A DNA stretch of 64,000 nucleotides, taken from contig NZ_NESS01000004.1 of NCBI RefSeq assembly GCF_002128425.1, forward strand, positions 186,001 through 250,000, written 5' to 3'. This document shows positions 37,538 through 47,640 of this stretch, one piece after another. The DNA is from Gottfriedia acidiceleris. GTDB lineage: Bacteria > Bacillota > Bacilli > Bacillales > Bacillaceae_G. Under the pieces are notes generated by a model. The model saw nothing but the letters and a program-made list of their open reading frames with translations, searched no databases and was not told the DNA's origin. Both the position numbers and the translations under genes were made by a program. The stretch's first letter is position 1. Each line of letters starts with the position of its first letter.

Positions 37538-37852
37538 TTATCTTTTCAATGAATCAGCTTCATCAATATTAACTGTCTGACGATGACGATACCATGCAAT
37601 TAAAATTGCCACGCCCACTGCAGCTTCAGCAGCTGCAACCGAAATTGTAAATAATGAAAAAATTTGTCCAGTTAAAGACGGTGCTACTCCAAGCTTACTA
37701 AATGCCACTAAATTAATATTTGCAGCATTTAACATTAACTCAATACAAATTAACACGATTACTGTGTTTCGTTTTGTTAATGCACCATATAATCCGATAC
37801 AAAATAATATTAGCGCTAAAAGAAGATAAGCATTAATTGGAACTGAACTCAT
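37538..37852 (-). CDS. nuoK: NADH-quinone oxidoreductase subunit K
   Basis: 104 residues, three membrane helices. The conserved buried glutamates are present: [15 protein letters not shown] (Glu near 36) and [12 protein letters not shown] (Glu near 72). Links the quinone site to the proton channels. It overlaps nuoJ by 4 bases (ATGA). Confidence 0.95.
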   Translation of the reverse strand: MSSVPINAYLLLALILFCIGLYGALTKRNTVIVLICIELMLNAANINLVAFSKLGVAPSLTGQIFSLFTISVAAAEAAVGVAILIAWYRHRQTVNIDEADSLKR

Positions 37853-38367
37853 TCCTTCGTACCCTCCTCTTTTGAAACATCTGATTTTGCTAAAATGATC
37901 GCACCTACTAAAGCAATTAGTAATAATACAGACATTACTTCAAATGGCACGATATGATTTGAAAATAATTGTAATCCAATATTTTTTGTATTATTTGTTG
38001 CTAAATCAACATCTGATGCGTCGATTGAAAGTCCGTTTACACCTAAAAACATAACGACTCCAAATGCAACAATACCGATTAATGCAGCAATATTTCTCCA
38101 ATTTCTTTTTGGCTTTTCACTTTCAATATCATGTTTCGTTAACATGATTCCAAAAATCATAAGTATGGTTACTGCACCTGAATAAATAAGAATTTGAACA
38201 ACAGCCACGAATTCCGCTGATAAAAGGACATAAATCCCTGCAATGCTAATGAATGTTAAAACAAGTGAAAGCATCATATGCATAACTTTCGTTGAGTTTA
38301 ACATCATTACGCCACCTAAAATGGCCGATAAGGAAAGAAGAAAGAAAGCAACTACAAAACCACTCAT
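37849..38367 (-). CDS. nuoJ: NADH-quinone oxidoreductase subunit J
   Basis: 172 residues, five membrane helices. [21 protein letters not shown] matches the conserved helix-3 region with its pi-bulge. It overlaps nuoI and nuoK by 4 bases each. C-terminal charged tail (KEEGTKE) is short. Confidence 0.94.
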   Translation of the reverse strand: MSGFVVAFFLLSLSAILGGVMMLNSTKVMHMMLSLVLTFISIAGIYVLLSAEFVAVVQILIYSGAVTILMIFGIMLTKHDIESEKPKRNWRNIAALIGIVAFGVVMFLGVNGLSIDASDVDLATNNTKNIGLQLFSNHIVPFEVMSVLLLIALVGAIILAKSDVSKEEGTKE

Positions 38368-38783
38368 GCTTTATTCTCCTTTCGAATGTTTTGATCATTT
38401 TCATCAAGCCATTGAAGGTCTTTAAACAATTCATCACGTGAATATTCAGCAAGTTCAAAGTTATTTGTCATAATAATCGCTTCTGTTGGACAAACTTCTG
38501 TACATAAATCACATAAAATACAAATTTCGAAATTAATATCGTATGTGTCGATAATTTTTCCTTTTTTCGTAGGATCAGGATGTTTTTTCCCAGTCAATGT
38601 AATACAGTCTGTTGGACAGATAGCTGAACATTGATTACAAACAATACATTTTTCTGGATAAAACTTTTGAATTCCACGAAAACGATCTGGTAACGGAATC
38701 GGCTGATTTGGATAATCATACGTCACTTTTTCGCGCGTTAAATTTTGAAGAGTATATTTTAAACCTTTTACTAACCCAATCAT
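38364..38783 (-). CDS. nuoI: NADH-quinone oxidoreductase subunit I, two [4Fe-4S] clusters
   Basis: 139 residues. Two complete ferredoxin motifs, CIVCNQCSAICP (about 47-58) and CILCDLCTEVCP (about 92-103), hold clusters N6a and N6b, passing electrons to the N2 cluster of NuoB. Peripheral subunit on the cytoplasmic side. 32 bases downstream of nuoH. Because NuoE, NuoF and NuoG are absent here, NuoI may receive electrons from a soluble donor such as ferredoxin; that is inference. Confidence 0.95.
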   Translation of the reverse strand: MIGLVKGLKYTLQNLTREKVTYDYPNQPIPLPDRFRGIQKFYPEKCIVCNQCSAICPTDCITLTGKKHPDPTKKGKIIDTYDINFEICILCDLCTEVCPTEAIIMTNNFELAEYSRDELFKDLQWLDENDQNIRKENKA

Positions 38784-38815
38784 GACTCACACCCCTTTAG
38801 ATTGGTCTATATTGT

Positions 38816-39817
38816 TTAGAAGAACAAGCTTTTTACTAATGCTGTTATTAAAATATTAGCTAATGAAACTGGTAACAGTACTTTCCAACCGAACTCCATT
38901 AATTGGTCAGCACGTAAACGTGGAAACGTTACACGGAACCAAATTAATAAATATAAAATTACACTAAACTTTAAAGAGAACCAAACTGCTCCAGGAATAA
39001 TATCTAGACCCGCAATTGGATTCCAACCGCCTAAAAATACAATCGTAATTAAAGAACACATTGCAAAAAAGTAAACATACTCTGAAAGCATAAAGAATGC
39101 CCAACGGAATCCTGAAAACTCTGTATGATAACCTGCTACTAGTTCTGACTCAGCTTCTGGTAAGTCAAATGGTGTACGATTTAATTCAGCTACAGCTGCA
39201 ATTAGGAAAACGATAAAAGCAATTGGCTGAGTTACAATGAACCATACATTTTCTTGTGCATTAACAATATCATTTAAATTTAAGCTTCCAGTTAATAAAA
39301 TAACACCTAATACACTCATTACTAACGGAATTTCATATGAAATCATCTGTGCTGCTGCACGCATACCACCAATAAGTGAGTACTTGTTATTTGAAGCCCA
39401 ACCCGCTGTAACGACACCAACAGTTGTTAATCCTGAAACAGCAATATAGTAAAGTAATCCAACACCTATATCTGCAAACTGTAAGTTCTCTGTGAATGGT
39501 AGAGTTGCTAGTACCATAAACGCCGGTGCAAAAGCAATGATTGGTGCAAGTATAAATAGTGGCTTATCTGCTGCTTTTGGAATTGTATCTTCTTTTAAAA
39601 GTAGCTTTAATACGTCAGCAACAGTTTGAAGTAAACCATACCGTCCACCAACTTGGTTTGGTCCAATACGCCCTTGCATGAAACCCATTACTTTACGTTC
39701 TGATAGGATTCCAAACGTAACGAAGCCTAAAACTACAAATAGGAAAATAACGCCTAAGCCTAAATAGATGAGAAAATTTATCCAAGACGGTGTACTTTGT
39801 AGAAGATTTTCTATCAT
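38816..39817 (-). CDS. nuoH: NADH-quinone oxidoreductase subunit H
   Basis: 333 residues, about eight membrane helices, forming part of the quinone chamber. [20 protein letters not shown] (loop 1) and [20 protein letters not shown] (loop with acidic residues) are intact. The start overlaps the nuoD stop (TAATG). Confidence 0.95.
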   Translation of the reverse strand: MIENLLQSTPSWINFLIYLGLGVIFLFVVLGFVTFGILSERKVMGFMQGRIGPNQVGGRYGLLQTVADVLKLLLKEDTIPKAADKPLFILAPIIAFAPAFMVLATLPFTENLQFADIGVGLLYYIAVSGLTTVGVVTAGWASNNKYSLIGGMRAAAQMISYEIPLVMSVLGVILLTGSLNLNDIVNAQENVWFIVTQPIAFIVFLIAAVAELNRTPFDLPEAESELVAGYHTEFSGFRWAFFMLSEYVYFFAMCSLITIVFLGGWNPIAGLDIIPGAVWFSLKFSVILYLLIWFRVTFPRLRADQLMEFGWKVLLPVSLANILITALVKSLFF

Positions 39818-40917
39818 TATCCGTCTACCTCCCCAAGTACAATATCAATACCACCTAAAATAGTAATTAAGTTTGCGATGTTTTCACCTTGTAATAACTT
39901 TGGAAGAATTTGTAGGTTATAAAAAGATGGTCGTCTAAACTTCAAACGATACGGTTCTTTTTTTCCATCACTTGCAATATAGCAACCGATTTCTCCACGC
40001 GGTGACTCGATTCTAACGTATCCTTCACCTTTAGGAGCTTTGATGATTTTAGGAACTTTTGCTAAAATATCGCCTTCAGCAGGGAATTGTTCAACAGCCT
40101 GTTCTAAAATCTTTAATGACTCTTCAATTTCTAGCATTCTGCACATATAACGATCCCATGCATCGCCAACAGTTCCTACTGGTACATCGAAATCAAAGCG
40201 ATCGTAAATCGAATATGGAGCATCTTTTCGTAGATCATATTTAACACCAGTACAACGAAGATTTGCACCACTTAATGAGAAATTAATTGCATCTTCTTGT
40301 GAATATGCACCAATACCTTTTACCCGATTAATAAAGATTTCATTACCAGAAACTAAATCATGATATCCTTTTAATTGCTCTCTCATATATGGAATAAACT
40401 CTTTTACTTTTTCAATCCATCCTTCAGGAGCATCCCACTTAACCCCACCTACACGCATGTAGTTAAAAGTCAATCTCGCTCCACAAAGTTCGTTTAATAG
40501 ATTGATAATCATTTCACGCTCACGGAAAGCATAAAGGAATGGACTCACTGCTCCAATATCTAGAAGGTTTGTACCCCACCAAACTAAGTGACTAGCAACA
40601 CGTCCTAATTCCATTGAAATAACGCGTAAATACTCCGCGCGATCTGGAACTTTAATATCCATCATTGTTTCAACAGCATGGCAGATAACATAGTTATTTG
40701 TCATTGCTGATAGATAATCCATACGGTCTGTATATGGAATAATCTGTGTATATTGAAGATTTTCAGCGATTTTCTCTGTACCACGGTGTAGATAACCGAT
40801 GACAGGTGTCGCCTCTTTAATGATCTCTCCATCAATCTTTAACACAAGACGAAATACACCGTGTGTACTTGGATGCTGAGGTCCGACATTTAATAGCATT
40901 TCTTCCGTACGAATCAT
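39817..40917 (-). CDS. nuoD: NADH-quinone oxidoreductase subunit D
   Basis: 366-residue 49-kDa-type subunit that with NuoB forms the quinone-reducing site. [20 protein letters not shown] near the start contains the conserved histidines, and [10 protein letters not shown] follows. Ends normally at EVDG. As a separate gene it shows that NuoC and NuoD are not fused here. 8 bases after nuoC. Confidence 0.96.
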   Translation of the reverse strand: MIRTEEMLLNVGPQHPSTHGVFRLVLKIDGEIIKEATPVIGYLHRGTEKIAENLQYTQIIPYTDRMDYLSAMTNNYVICHAVETMMDIKVPDRAEYLRVISMELGRVASHLVWWGTNLLDIGAVSPFLYAFREREMIINLLNELCGARLTFNYMRVGGVKWDAPEGWIEKVKEFIPYMREQLKGYHDLVSGNEIFINRVKGIGAYSQEDAINFSLSGANLRCTGVKYDLRKDAPYSIYDRFDFDVPVGTVGDAWDRYMCRMLEIEESLKILEQAVEQFPAEGDILAKVPKIIKAPKGEGYVRIESPRGEIGCYIASDGKKEPYRLKFRRPSFYNLQILPKLLQGENIANLITILGGIDIVLGEVDG

Positions 40918-40925
40918 GGCTTATC

Positions 40926-42119
40926 CTACACCCCCTCGTCAAATTGAACGTAATCTTTTCTTAGCGGATAGCCGACCCAATTATCTGGCAGTAAGATACG
41001 TTCCAATTTTGGATGTCCATTAAACTGAATACCAAGTAAGTCGTAAGTCTCACGCTCTGGCCAGTTTGCACCTTCCCAAATTGGAGTAATACTATCAACA
41101 ATCGGTTGTTCACGGTCTGCTCTTACTTTTAAAGCGATTCCATGTTTACGTTTATAAGAATATATGTAAGAGTAAACTTCCATGTAATCCACAAAATCAG
41201 TTCCATGTAATCCAGATAAATAAGTAAATTGTAACTGTTCATTATTCTTTAAGAACTGTGCTACTTTAAAATAAGCATCCCTTTTAATTGTAAAAGTTGG
41301 ATCATGTTTAGACAGCATATTAATAATTGCTTCCTCAATAACTTCCGCTCCAAACTCTTTTTCAATTAATGCTTTTACTTCATCTAATAATGGTTGATTG
41401 TGAGAAACTTTTACTTCTTCAACTGGAGCTTCTTTACCACCATCTGTTTTGCCTTTCGCTTTTGCCGCTGCTGCCGCTTTTGCCTTCGCAATTGCAATTG
41501 CCTTCGCTTTCGCTTTCGCCGCTTCATCGTCGGAGCCAGCAGCTGCAGTATCTTCTCCACCCGCTGCTTTTTGTTTTGCCAATGCCGCTGCCTTTGCTTT
41601 TGCTGCTGCTACTGCTTTTGCCTTTGCTGCTGCAATTGCTTTCGCTTTTTCATCATCTGCACCATCTGCTGGGTCTTCTCCACCTTCTGCTGCTTTTTGT
41701 TTTGCTAATGCCGCTGCCTTTGCTTTTGCTGCTGCTACCGCTTTTGCCTTCGCCGCTGCTAATGCCTCTGCCTTATCATCTTCAGAAGCAGACTCGTTCT
41801 CTTCTACTTGTGCCTGTTCGCCCGCTTCTGCAGCTTTTTGTTTCGCGATTGCCGCTGCTTTTGCTTTTGCTGCCGCTACTGCTTTTGCTTTCGCTAGTGC
41901 AAGTGCTTTCGCTTTTTCATCTTCTGAAGCTGGTTCTTCTTGTTTAATTTCATTTTCAACAGTTGGTTCCTCAACAACAGGAACTTCTCCTTGTTTAACT
42001 TCAGAGCTATTTGCAGCTTCCTTTTCAGCCTTCAACTGTTCCATTTTAAGTCGAGCTGCTTCTTTTGCCCGCTCGGCTGCTTCCTTCTTTAACTGTTCTT
42101 TTGACTTATCTTCACTCAC
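40926..42119 (-). CDS. nuoC: NADH-quinone oxidoreductase subunit C with long Ala/Lys repeat N-terminal extension
   Basis: 30-kDa-type subunit of the peripheral arm. The NuoC domain occupies about residues 245-390 and ends with the family signature [16 protein letters not shown] and [15 protein letters not shown]. In front is an extension of about 240 residues, starting with a Lys/Glu-rich coiled-coil-like helix (1-35), then an acidic linker and four repeats of about 30-40 residues built on [20 protein letters not shown] separated by acidic linkers. Total 397 residues, about twice the usual length. The start overlaps the nuoB stop (ATGA). The function of the extension is unknown. Confidence 0.93.
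   Translation of the reverse strand: MSEDKSKEQLKKEAAERAKEAARLKMEQLKAEKEAANSSEVKQGEVPVVEEPTVENEIKQEEPASEDEKAKALALAKAKAVAAAKAKAAAIAKQKAAEAGEQAQVEENESASEDDKAEALAAAKAKAVAAAKAKAAALAKQKAAEGGEDPADGADDEKAKAIAAAKAKAVAAAKAKAAALAKQKAAGGEDTAAAGSDDEAAKAKAKAIAIAKAKAAAAAKAKGKTDGGKEAPVEEVKVSHNQPLLDEVKALIEKEFGAEVIEEAIINMLSKHDPTFTIKRDAYFKVAQFLKNNEQLQFTYLSGLHGTDFVDYMEVYSYIYSYKRKHGIALKVRADREQPIVDSITPIWEGANWPERETYDLLGIQFNGHPKLERILLPDNWVGYPLRKDYVQFDEGV
41445..41918 (-). repeat. intragenic repeats encoding Ala/Lys helices of NuoC
   Basis: Four imperfect tandem units of about 120-140 bases encode alternating blocks of Ala-Lys-Ala and acidic linkers (residues about 68-96, 115-145, 157-187, 199-225). The repeated GCT/AAA codons make long open frames on the opposite strand, which I regard as artefacts. 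Such repeats can expand or contract by slippage or recombination. Confidence 0.8.
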
Positions 42120-42634
42120 TTATTCGTCACCTGCTTTCCAGTTTTAGCTTCGTAACGAATCTTCTCTTTCAATTTGTTTATACCATATATTAGTGCAGCT
42201 GGATTCGGAGGACATCCAGGGATATACACGTCCACAGGAACAATCTGGTCCACTCCTTTAACGACTGCATACGAGTTAACATATGGTCCACCAGCAGTTG
42301 CGCATGAGCCCATCGCAATTACCCATTTTGGTTCAGGCATTTGATCGTATAAGCGTTTAACAATTGGCGCCATCTTTTTCGTAACAGTTCCTGAAACAAT
42401 CATACAGTCAGATTGACGAGGAGAAGTACGGAAAAATGATCCAAAACGGTCTAAGTCATAATGTGATGAACCTACACCCATCATTTCAATTGCACAACAA
42501 GCTAACCCGAATGTTAGTGGCCATAACGAGTTACTTCTTGCCCATGCCTTCACTTCTTCCAAAGTCGTGAAGAAAATATTCTTTTGGAGTTCTTCCATTT
42601 CGGCAACAGAAATTCCATCTAACTTCATAACCAT
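42116..42634 (-). CDS. nuoB: NADH-quinone oxidoreductase subunit B
   Basis: Holds the terminal N2 [4Fe-4S] cluster. About 172 residues. Cluster ligands: the tandem cysteines in [10 protein letters not shown], the cysteine in MGSCATAGG and that in [14 protein letters not shown]; all four are present. ATG 42634 follows GAAGAAGGTG; an in-frame ATG at 42655 is less well placed. Overlaps the nuoA end by about 10 bases. Confidence 0.95.
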   Translation of the reverse strand: MVMKLDGISVAEMEELQKNIFFTTLEEVKAWARSNSLWPLTFGLACCAIEMMGVGSSHYDLDRFGSFFRTSPRQSDCMIVSGTVTKKMAPIVKRLYDQMPEPKWVIAMGSCATAGGPYVNSYAVVKGVDQIVPVDVYIPGCPPNPAALIYGINKLKEKIRYEAKTGKQVTNK

Positions 42635-42993
42635 TTCAACACCTTCTTCTTCCAAGCATAAATAAGTCCAAGTAGTAGCATAAAAATAAAAATAATCATC
42701 TCTACAAAAGCAAAAAGCCCTAATTGATCATATGCAACCGCCCACGGATATAAGAAAACAGTTTCAACATCAAAAATAACGAATAATAGTGCAAAAATGT
42801 AATAACCAGCGTGGAAACGAACCTTCGCATCATGAAATGGTTCAATACCACTTTCATAGGTCGTTGCTTTTGCTTCAGTTGGTACATTCGGTCTTAAAAT
42901 TTTTCCTATTACCGAGAGTGCGACAACTGGAAGTGCAATTCCTATAACTAGAAACACAACTACGATCACATAATTATTTAAATAAGCATTCAC
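42625..42993 (-). CDS. nuoA: NADH-quinone oxidoreductase subunit A
   Basis: 122 residues, three membrane helices. The conserved loop [19 protein letters not shown] and [16 protein letters not shown] mark subunit A. Start GTG 42993 with GGAGGG upstream. First gene of the 11-gene nuo operon (A-B-C-D-H-I-J-K-L-M-N), driven by a good sigma-A-like promoter at about 43097-43126. Confidence 0.95.
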   Translation of the reverse strand: MNAYLNNYVIVVVFLVIGIALPVVALSVIGKILRPNVPTEAKATTYESGIEPFHDAKVRFHAGYYIFALLFVIFDVETVFLYPWAVAYDQLGLFAFVEMIIFIFMLLLGLIYAWKKKVLKWL

Positions 42994-43096
42994 GAAACTT
43001 GTCCCTCCTCTAACTAAAGAGCTCTACATTATATACTTATTATAAATATAATGTATTTTTCATTAATTTTTACTATTCAGTTTTGTAATCGTATCC

Positions 43097-43126
43097 ATTA
43101 TAACAAATGTGACAAAAACGTGTCGA
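43097..43126 (-). promoter_or_regulatory. sigma-A-type promoter of the nuo operon
   Basis: On the reverse strand TCGACA (43126-43121), an 18-base spacer, then TATAAT (43102-43097), about 104 bases before the nuoA start. One mismatch in the -35 box, a perfect -10 box. Confidence 0.6.
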
Positions 43127-43276
43127 TATTTATTGCCAATAATCATAAAATTGAATAATATAGCTGGAAAATAAATTCCATTAACCTAAATTTGTCTTAT
43201 ATGTACGTCGTTCTAATAAATTTCTAATATTTTAATTGTTATTACCAGTAACTAAAATTATATATCAGTATAAGAG

Positions 43277-43307
43277 TTATCCACAAATCCACAGAAAGTT
43301 ATTCACA
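43277..43307 (+). other. DnaA boxes upstream of the nuo promoter
   Basis: A perfect TTATCCACA at 43277-43285 and TTATTCACA (one mismatch) at 43299-43307, with a weaker ATCCACA between. They sit about 150 bases upstream of the nuo promoter and after the efflux operon's terminator. Confidence 0.45.
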
Positions 43308-43343
43308 ATTCCCACAAATTGAAAAATAGTGATAATTGTCGAA

Positions 43344-43380
43344 CAAAAAAACCAGTTCAAAACATGAACTGGTCTTTTTT
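43344..43380 (-). terminator. efflux operon terminator
   Basis: accagttca / tgaactggt stem with T tract on both strands, directly after the EmrB-like stop. Confidence 0.85.
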
Positions 43381-43381
43381 C

Positions 43382-45154
43382 TTAAGATGCAATCGTTTCT
43401 GAAGACTGCTTATTTTGATTTTTAGATTTAGGTTGTGCAAACTTTCTGCTCTTTGTACTTCCCATAAAGAATGAAAGTACCAATGCAATACCAGACAATG
43501 CAGTTGCAAAGATAAATGCATCATTGATTCCATTAATAGATGCTAATTTAGACGCCTGGCTATATAGCGTTGTAACCGCTAAAGATCCACCTTGTGTTGG
43601 TGTTAATCCAGCTACGGCAGCTAGCTGTGCGCCAGTTTGATGAACCCAATCCATGATGAATGGATTCGTTGAAGTGACTTCATTCGAGAAGTCAGCCATG
43701 TGATTTGTCGTTTGAGTCGTCATGATTGTAACAAGAATTGCTGTACCTACCGAACCAGCAACTTGTCGCAATGTATTTTGGGTTGCAGTACCATGCGAAA
43801 TCATTTTAACTGGTAATTTATTTAAACCAGCAGTCATAATTGGCATCATAATAAAAGACATACCAAATGAACGTAATGTATAGAAAAGCATAATTTTTAA
43901 ATACGGTGTATCAATTGATAATTTAGTGAACTCATAAGTTGTAAATGTCATAATGAGTAAACCAAAAATGGCTAACGGACGGATACCATATTTATCAAAT
44001 AACTTACCTGTAAGTGGACCAAGAGCACCCATGATTAATGAACCAGGAAGTAATAATAATCCTGCTTTAATAGGTGTAAATCCACGGATGTTTTGTAAAT
44101 ATAGAGGTAGTAAAATCATCCCCCCATATAATGCTGTTGTAACGATTAAGTTAATTAATAATGTATAAGAAAACGAAAAAGATTTAAATACTTTTAAATT
44201 TATTAAAGGTTGTTTTGCTGTTAATTCTCTCCATACAAATAAACTTAAGCTTATACAAGCAATTAATAAAGAAAGAACAACTTCCGTACTACCCCAACCT
44301 TTATTACCTGCTTCACTAAATCCATATAATAAACTACCAAATCCAAGAGACGAACTTAGTACTCCCCAAATATCCAAAGTCGGGAATGAACGTTTACGTG
44401 AAATATGAAACCATGAATTAGCCAAAATAATCGAAATGACACCAAACACAGCCATTCCATAAAATAAGAAATGCCATGAATAATCTTGTACTACATACCC
44501 AGTTATTGTTGGGCCAATAGCTGGTGCCAGTATCATTGCAATCCCCATTAATCCCATTGCCGCCCCACGCTTTTCAGGCGGGAAGATCGTCATAAAGATA
44601 TTCATACCAAGAGGCATTAAAATACCGGCCCCGACTGCCTGAACTACGCGACCTGCCATCATAACTGGGAAGTTACCTGATAAAGCACAAATAATTGAAC
44701 CAATTGTAAAGGCAATCATCGAAAAGATAAATAATTTTCGATACGTAAATGTATCAACTAAATAAGCACTGACCGGAATTAAAATACCATTCACTAACAT
44801 GAAACCAGTAGATAACCATTGTGCAGTCGAAGTAGTTACATTAAAATCTGCCATTAACTTCGGTAAAGCAACATTTATTAATGTCTGATTTAATATAGAC
44901 ACGAACATACCAAGTAATAGTACTGTCAAAACTTTTCCCATACTAAAGCTTTGTTTTTCACTCGACTCAGATGGAATTGGTTTCTTTTGAACTTCTTCAA
45001 TTTTTTCTATTTTATTTGGTTCTTCGGATTGGACCATTTCTTCTATTTTATCTATTTTTATGTCATTTTCTTTATTTCTTAATGCAATTCGATTAATAAT
45101 AAAGAAAACAATTAAGCAAAACCCTCCATATGCTATGATCATTCCTGTAGACAT
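43382..45154 (-). CDS. DHA2-family MFS drug exporter (EmrB/QacA-like)
   Basis: 590 residues, 14 predicted membrane helices preceded by one extra N-terminal segment (MIIAYGGFCLIVFFIINRIA) and a charged linker of about 50 residues. DHA2 features: LNQTLINVALPKLMADFNV in helix 1, motif GRVVQAVGAGILMPLGMNIF, and the antiporter motif C region GPTITGYVVQ. Expected to pump hydrophobic drugs or metabolites using the proton gradient. 12 bases downstream of an HlyD-like adaptor and controlled by the divergent TetR-family gene. The extra N-terminal segment is unusual for EmrB. Confidence 0.9.
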   Translation of the reverse strand: MSTGMIIAYGGFCLIVFFIINRIALRNKENDIKIDKIEEMVQSEEPNKIEKIEEVQKKPIPSESSEKQSFSMGKVLTVLLLGMFVSILNQTLINVALPKLMADFNVTTSTAQWLSTGFMLVNGILIPVSAYLVDTFTYRKLFIFSMIAFTIGSIICALSGNFPVMMAGRVVQAVGAGILMPLGMNIFMTIFPPEKRGAAMGLMGIAMILAPAIGPTITGYVVQDYSWHFLFYGMAVFGVISIILANSWFHISRKRSFPTLDIWGVLSSSLGFGSLLYGFSEAGNKGWGSTEVVLSLLIACISLSLFVWRELTAKQPLINLKVFKSFSFSYTLLINLIVTTALYGGMILLPLYLQNIRGFTPIKAGLLLLPGSLIMGALGPLTGKLFDKYGIRPLAIFGLLIMTFTTYEFTKLSIDTPYLKIMLFYTLRSFGMSFIMMPIMTAGLNKLPVKMISHGTATQNTLRQVAGSVGTAILVTIMTTQTTNHMADFSNEVTSTNPFIMDWVHQTGAQLAAVAGLTPTQGGSLAVTTLYSQASKLASINGINDAFIFATALSGIALVLSFFMGSTKSRKFAQPKSKNQNKQSSETIAS

Positions 45155-45166
45155 AGAAATTCCTCC

Positions 45167-45829
45167 TTACTTATGGATACGAACAGAAGCATTCATTCCT
45201 GGAACAATTTCAAATGACTTATTATGATCTAAAGCAATTCTTACAGGTACAACCTGCTCTACTTTCGTATAGTTTGCATTAGAGTTTCCAGAAGGTAATA
45301 AACTAAATGTATTTGCAGTTGTTAAGCCAACAAATTCTACAGTACCTGTTAAAGTAGTATCTGGATATGCATCAACATACACATCAACCTCTTGACCTTT
45401 TTTCACATCTTCTACTTCAGTTTCTTTAATATTTGCGGTAACCCAAAGATTATCTAAATTATATGCATAACCAAGTGTTGAACCTGTTCCAACTAATTGA
45501 TCTTTAATTGCATTTGCTTGAACAATCGTAGCATTTGTTGGCACTGAAACTGATACTTCATGTGCAGTATCTCCAGCTCCTTGAGGCGCAGTTAAAACTT
45601 TACCGATTGATTGATTTGGTGAAAATGTTTTTCCAAATGTACCTGACCATGACTCAAGCTTACCAGCAGCAGGAGATGAAATTACAATTTGTTGCCCATC
45701 TATTTTGGCATTATCAGTTTTTATATAATTTGTTGATTGATCATAATAGTAATAACCTGCAAATCCACCAGCAACTAATATGATTAAAGTAATTATGTTA
45801 ACAAACACCATTTTCTTCATGTTCCCCAT
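45167..45829 (-). CDS. HlyD/EmrA-family membrane fusion (adaptor) protein
   Basis: About 220 residues. One N-terminal membrane anchor (MVFVNIITLIILVAGGFAGYYYY) and an HlyD/biotinyl-lipoyl-like body (TDNAKIDGQQIVISSPAAGKL, later YAYNLDNLWVTANIKETEVEDVKKGQ). Short for the family: the long coiled-coil hairpin is almost absent, replaced by an acid/glycine-rich loop near residues 80-95. It should partner the adjacent DHA2 exporter. ATG 45829 lies 10 bases after AGGAGG. Upstream in-frame codons have no ribosome-binding site. Confidence 0.88.
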   Translation of the reverse strand: MGNMKKMVFVNIITLIILVAGGFAGYYYYDQSTNYIKTDNAKIDGQQIVISSPAAGKLESWSGTFGKTFSPNQSIGKVLTAPQGAGDTAHEVSVSVPTNATIVQANAIKDQLVGTGSTLGYAYNLDNLWVTANIKETEVEDVKKGQEVDVYVDAYPDTTLTGTVEFVGLTTANTFSLLPSGNSNANYTKVEQVVPVRIALDHNKSFEIVPGMNASVRIHK

Positions 45830-45968
45830 AAATAAAATTCCTCCTAATATTTTAATCGTTTCTCTATATAGGTTACAAAAGTAAAGCAACACATTGTCGG
45901 TTTACTTCTCATAGTTTTTAATTATAATTGATTTATAAACGTACTCAACCGTTAATAATTAAAATTTT

Positions 45969-45982
45969 GTTGCTTAAGCAAC
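45969..45982. promoter_or_regulatory. 14-bp perfect palindrome, putative TetR-family operator
   Basis: GTTGCTTAAGCAAC lies between the divergent efflux operon and the TetR-family gene, 55 bases before the regulator start. Position and symmetry suit an operator for that regulator. Confidence 0.5.
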
Positions 45983-46037
45983 ACTACTATTATCAATTGT
46001 TTAATTTCTTAAAGTTATTTAATAAAGGAGTTTTAAA

Positions 46038-46658
46038 ATGAGCATAAAGAATAATCTTGACCCTCGTGTCATTCGAACTAGACAACTTTTACAAGATGCA
46101 TTAATTACTCTATTAGCTGATAATGAATTCGAATCGATTAGTGTTCAAGATATAACTAAAAAAGCAAATGTTAACCGAGCAACTTTTTATAGCCACTATG
46201 AAGACAAATACCAAATGATCCGCCAAATCGTTAGAGAAAAACTAGTGGATTTGGACAGCGCCATGAAGAATGCAGACTTTAGAATATATGACGGAAACTC
46301 GAACACACTTGATGAAATTGCCTTTCAATCCTACTTCCATCTATTCGAACATATTGAAAAAAACAGTTACTTCTACAAAGTCCTACTTAGAAGACAAGGG
46401 CCAAATATATTTAGAAGAAGACTTTATGAGGTGCTATCAACCACGTTCGAAAAGGGCATTCTATTCATACAACCGAAAAAGAATAAATATCTTGTTCCAG
46501 GTGACCTGCTTATAAGTTATATTTCTGGAGCCACTCTAAGCGTAATCTCATTTTGGGTTGAAAATGATATGCCATACACAAAAAAACAAATGGCAGAGTA
46601 CCTTTTAAAAATCTCAAGAAATGGAATTTTAACAACAGCGGGATTGGAGTTAAACTAA
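46038..46658 (+). CDS. TetR/AcrR-family transcription regulator
   Basis: 206 residues. N-terminal helix-turn-helix in SVQDITKKANVNRATFYSHY (about 34-53), the family recognition helix. The C-terminal ligand domain is variable. It is divergent from an EmrA/EmrB-like efflux pair, which it probably represses until a substrate binds. Start ATG 46038 with AAAGGAG. Its end overlaps the end of the broken NERD gene by 4 bases on the opposite strand. Confidence 0.9.
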   Translation: MSIKNNLDPRVIRTRQLLQDALITLLADNEFESISVQDITKKANVNRATFYSHYEDKYQMIRQIVREKLVDLDSAMKNADFRIYDGNSNTLDEIAFQSYFHLFEHIEKNSYFYKVLLRRQGPNIFRRRLYEVLSTTFEKGILFIQPKKNKYLVPGDLLISYISGATLSVISFWVENDMPYTKKQMAEYLLKISRNGILTTAGLELN

Positions 46659-47640
46659 CAAGAAGATTGCTGTGACAATTCGTCTAAATAGTGTGTTTTG
46701 TCTTTTTTTGGTCCTGATGATGGCAGGTTAAGTTTGCGAAGGTGTACTGAAGCTGAATAAATTGAAGATATATGTAGGAATTCGCGAAGTTGGCTATTTT
46801 GCATGGTATTTCCAATTAATAAATAAAAATCATATAACGATTGTAAATGAGCATCTTTTGAAACACAACAACAATGCGAACAATACCAAGAGCCCTTGGT
46901 TCTGACCATCGAATATAAATTGCAATTTTGACATATTACTCCAGTAAATAATTCGTTTTTTGCAATATTGTATTTTTCGAGTATATTTTGATCTAATAGT
47001 TGATTTTGCTTTATTCAAAGCTTTGCTAACTTACGATTTTCCTTATATGCATATAAATTTTTAGAATATTTTTTTTCGAGTTCTTCTATTTTCTTATAAA
47101 GCGAATCTGAATGAATAACCCTACTAGAAATCTCTTGGATATTGGTAGAAGCTTTTATAATAGATTTTGAATTACTTAATACAACAAGTGGAACTATTGG
47201 GTAATTCGAATACTTATATTGCACTAACAAATTGCGAAGTTTAAGCTTTTGCCGATCAATTTGAATTATTGGATTTATAAAGGCTTCTTCTTTCCCTTCA
47301 GTTTTACGAATAAGCTGATTAAAGCTTTGATCAAAATAAAGTGTTCCAACAAAATTCTTCTCTTCTATAATTAATAAAAGGCTTGGCGAAAGGATAATAG
47401 TATCGATCTGGAAAAAACGCTTTTCATTGTCTACTAGTCTTAAATCATGAATAATAATATACCTTTCCTTATTGAAAAAGCTCAAATGATAATCTAAAGA
47501 CTTTTCACCTTAATATCCAGCCTTAAACTTTGCGAATCCTCTTCTATTTTAACTCTTTGATTATAATCTACAGGGATTCTCTTCAATAAAGCTTCTAACT
47601 TCTTTATAGTAAGCGGAATAGATCTTTCTTTTAAAATCAT
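46655..47640 (-). pseudogene. NERD (nuclease-related) domain gene with zinc ribbon, disrupted
   Basis: A ribosome-binding site (TTGGAGG) and ATG at 47640 begin MILKERSIPLTIKKLEALLK. A frameshift near 47535 moves to a frame with a TAA at 47512-47510. The same frame continues as EKSLDYHLSFF, YIIIHDLRLVDNEKRFFQID, LIIEEKNFVGTLYF (NERD core), and then a TGA at 47017-47015. Reading continues as CQNCNLYSMVR and WYCSHC, a C-terminal zinc ribbon, to a final stop at 46655. NERD proteins are predicted nucleases of unknown role common in bacilli. Three disabling changes make this a true pseudogene more likely than a sequencing error. Confidence 0.85.

Noticed and set aside
41369-42147. Long forward-strand open frames with leucine- or alanine/phenylalanine-rich translations
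   Set aside because: They are the antisense of the GCT/AAA-rich repeats in nuoC. Low-complexity composition, no ribosome-binding site, and the nuoC frame is clearly the real one.
47015-47485. Short intact NERD protein
   Set aside because: The same frame continues past the TGA into the zinc ribbon, and the N-terminal part with a ribosome-binding site lies upstream in a shifted frame.
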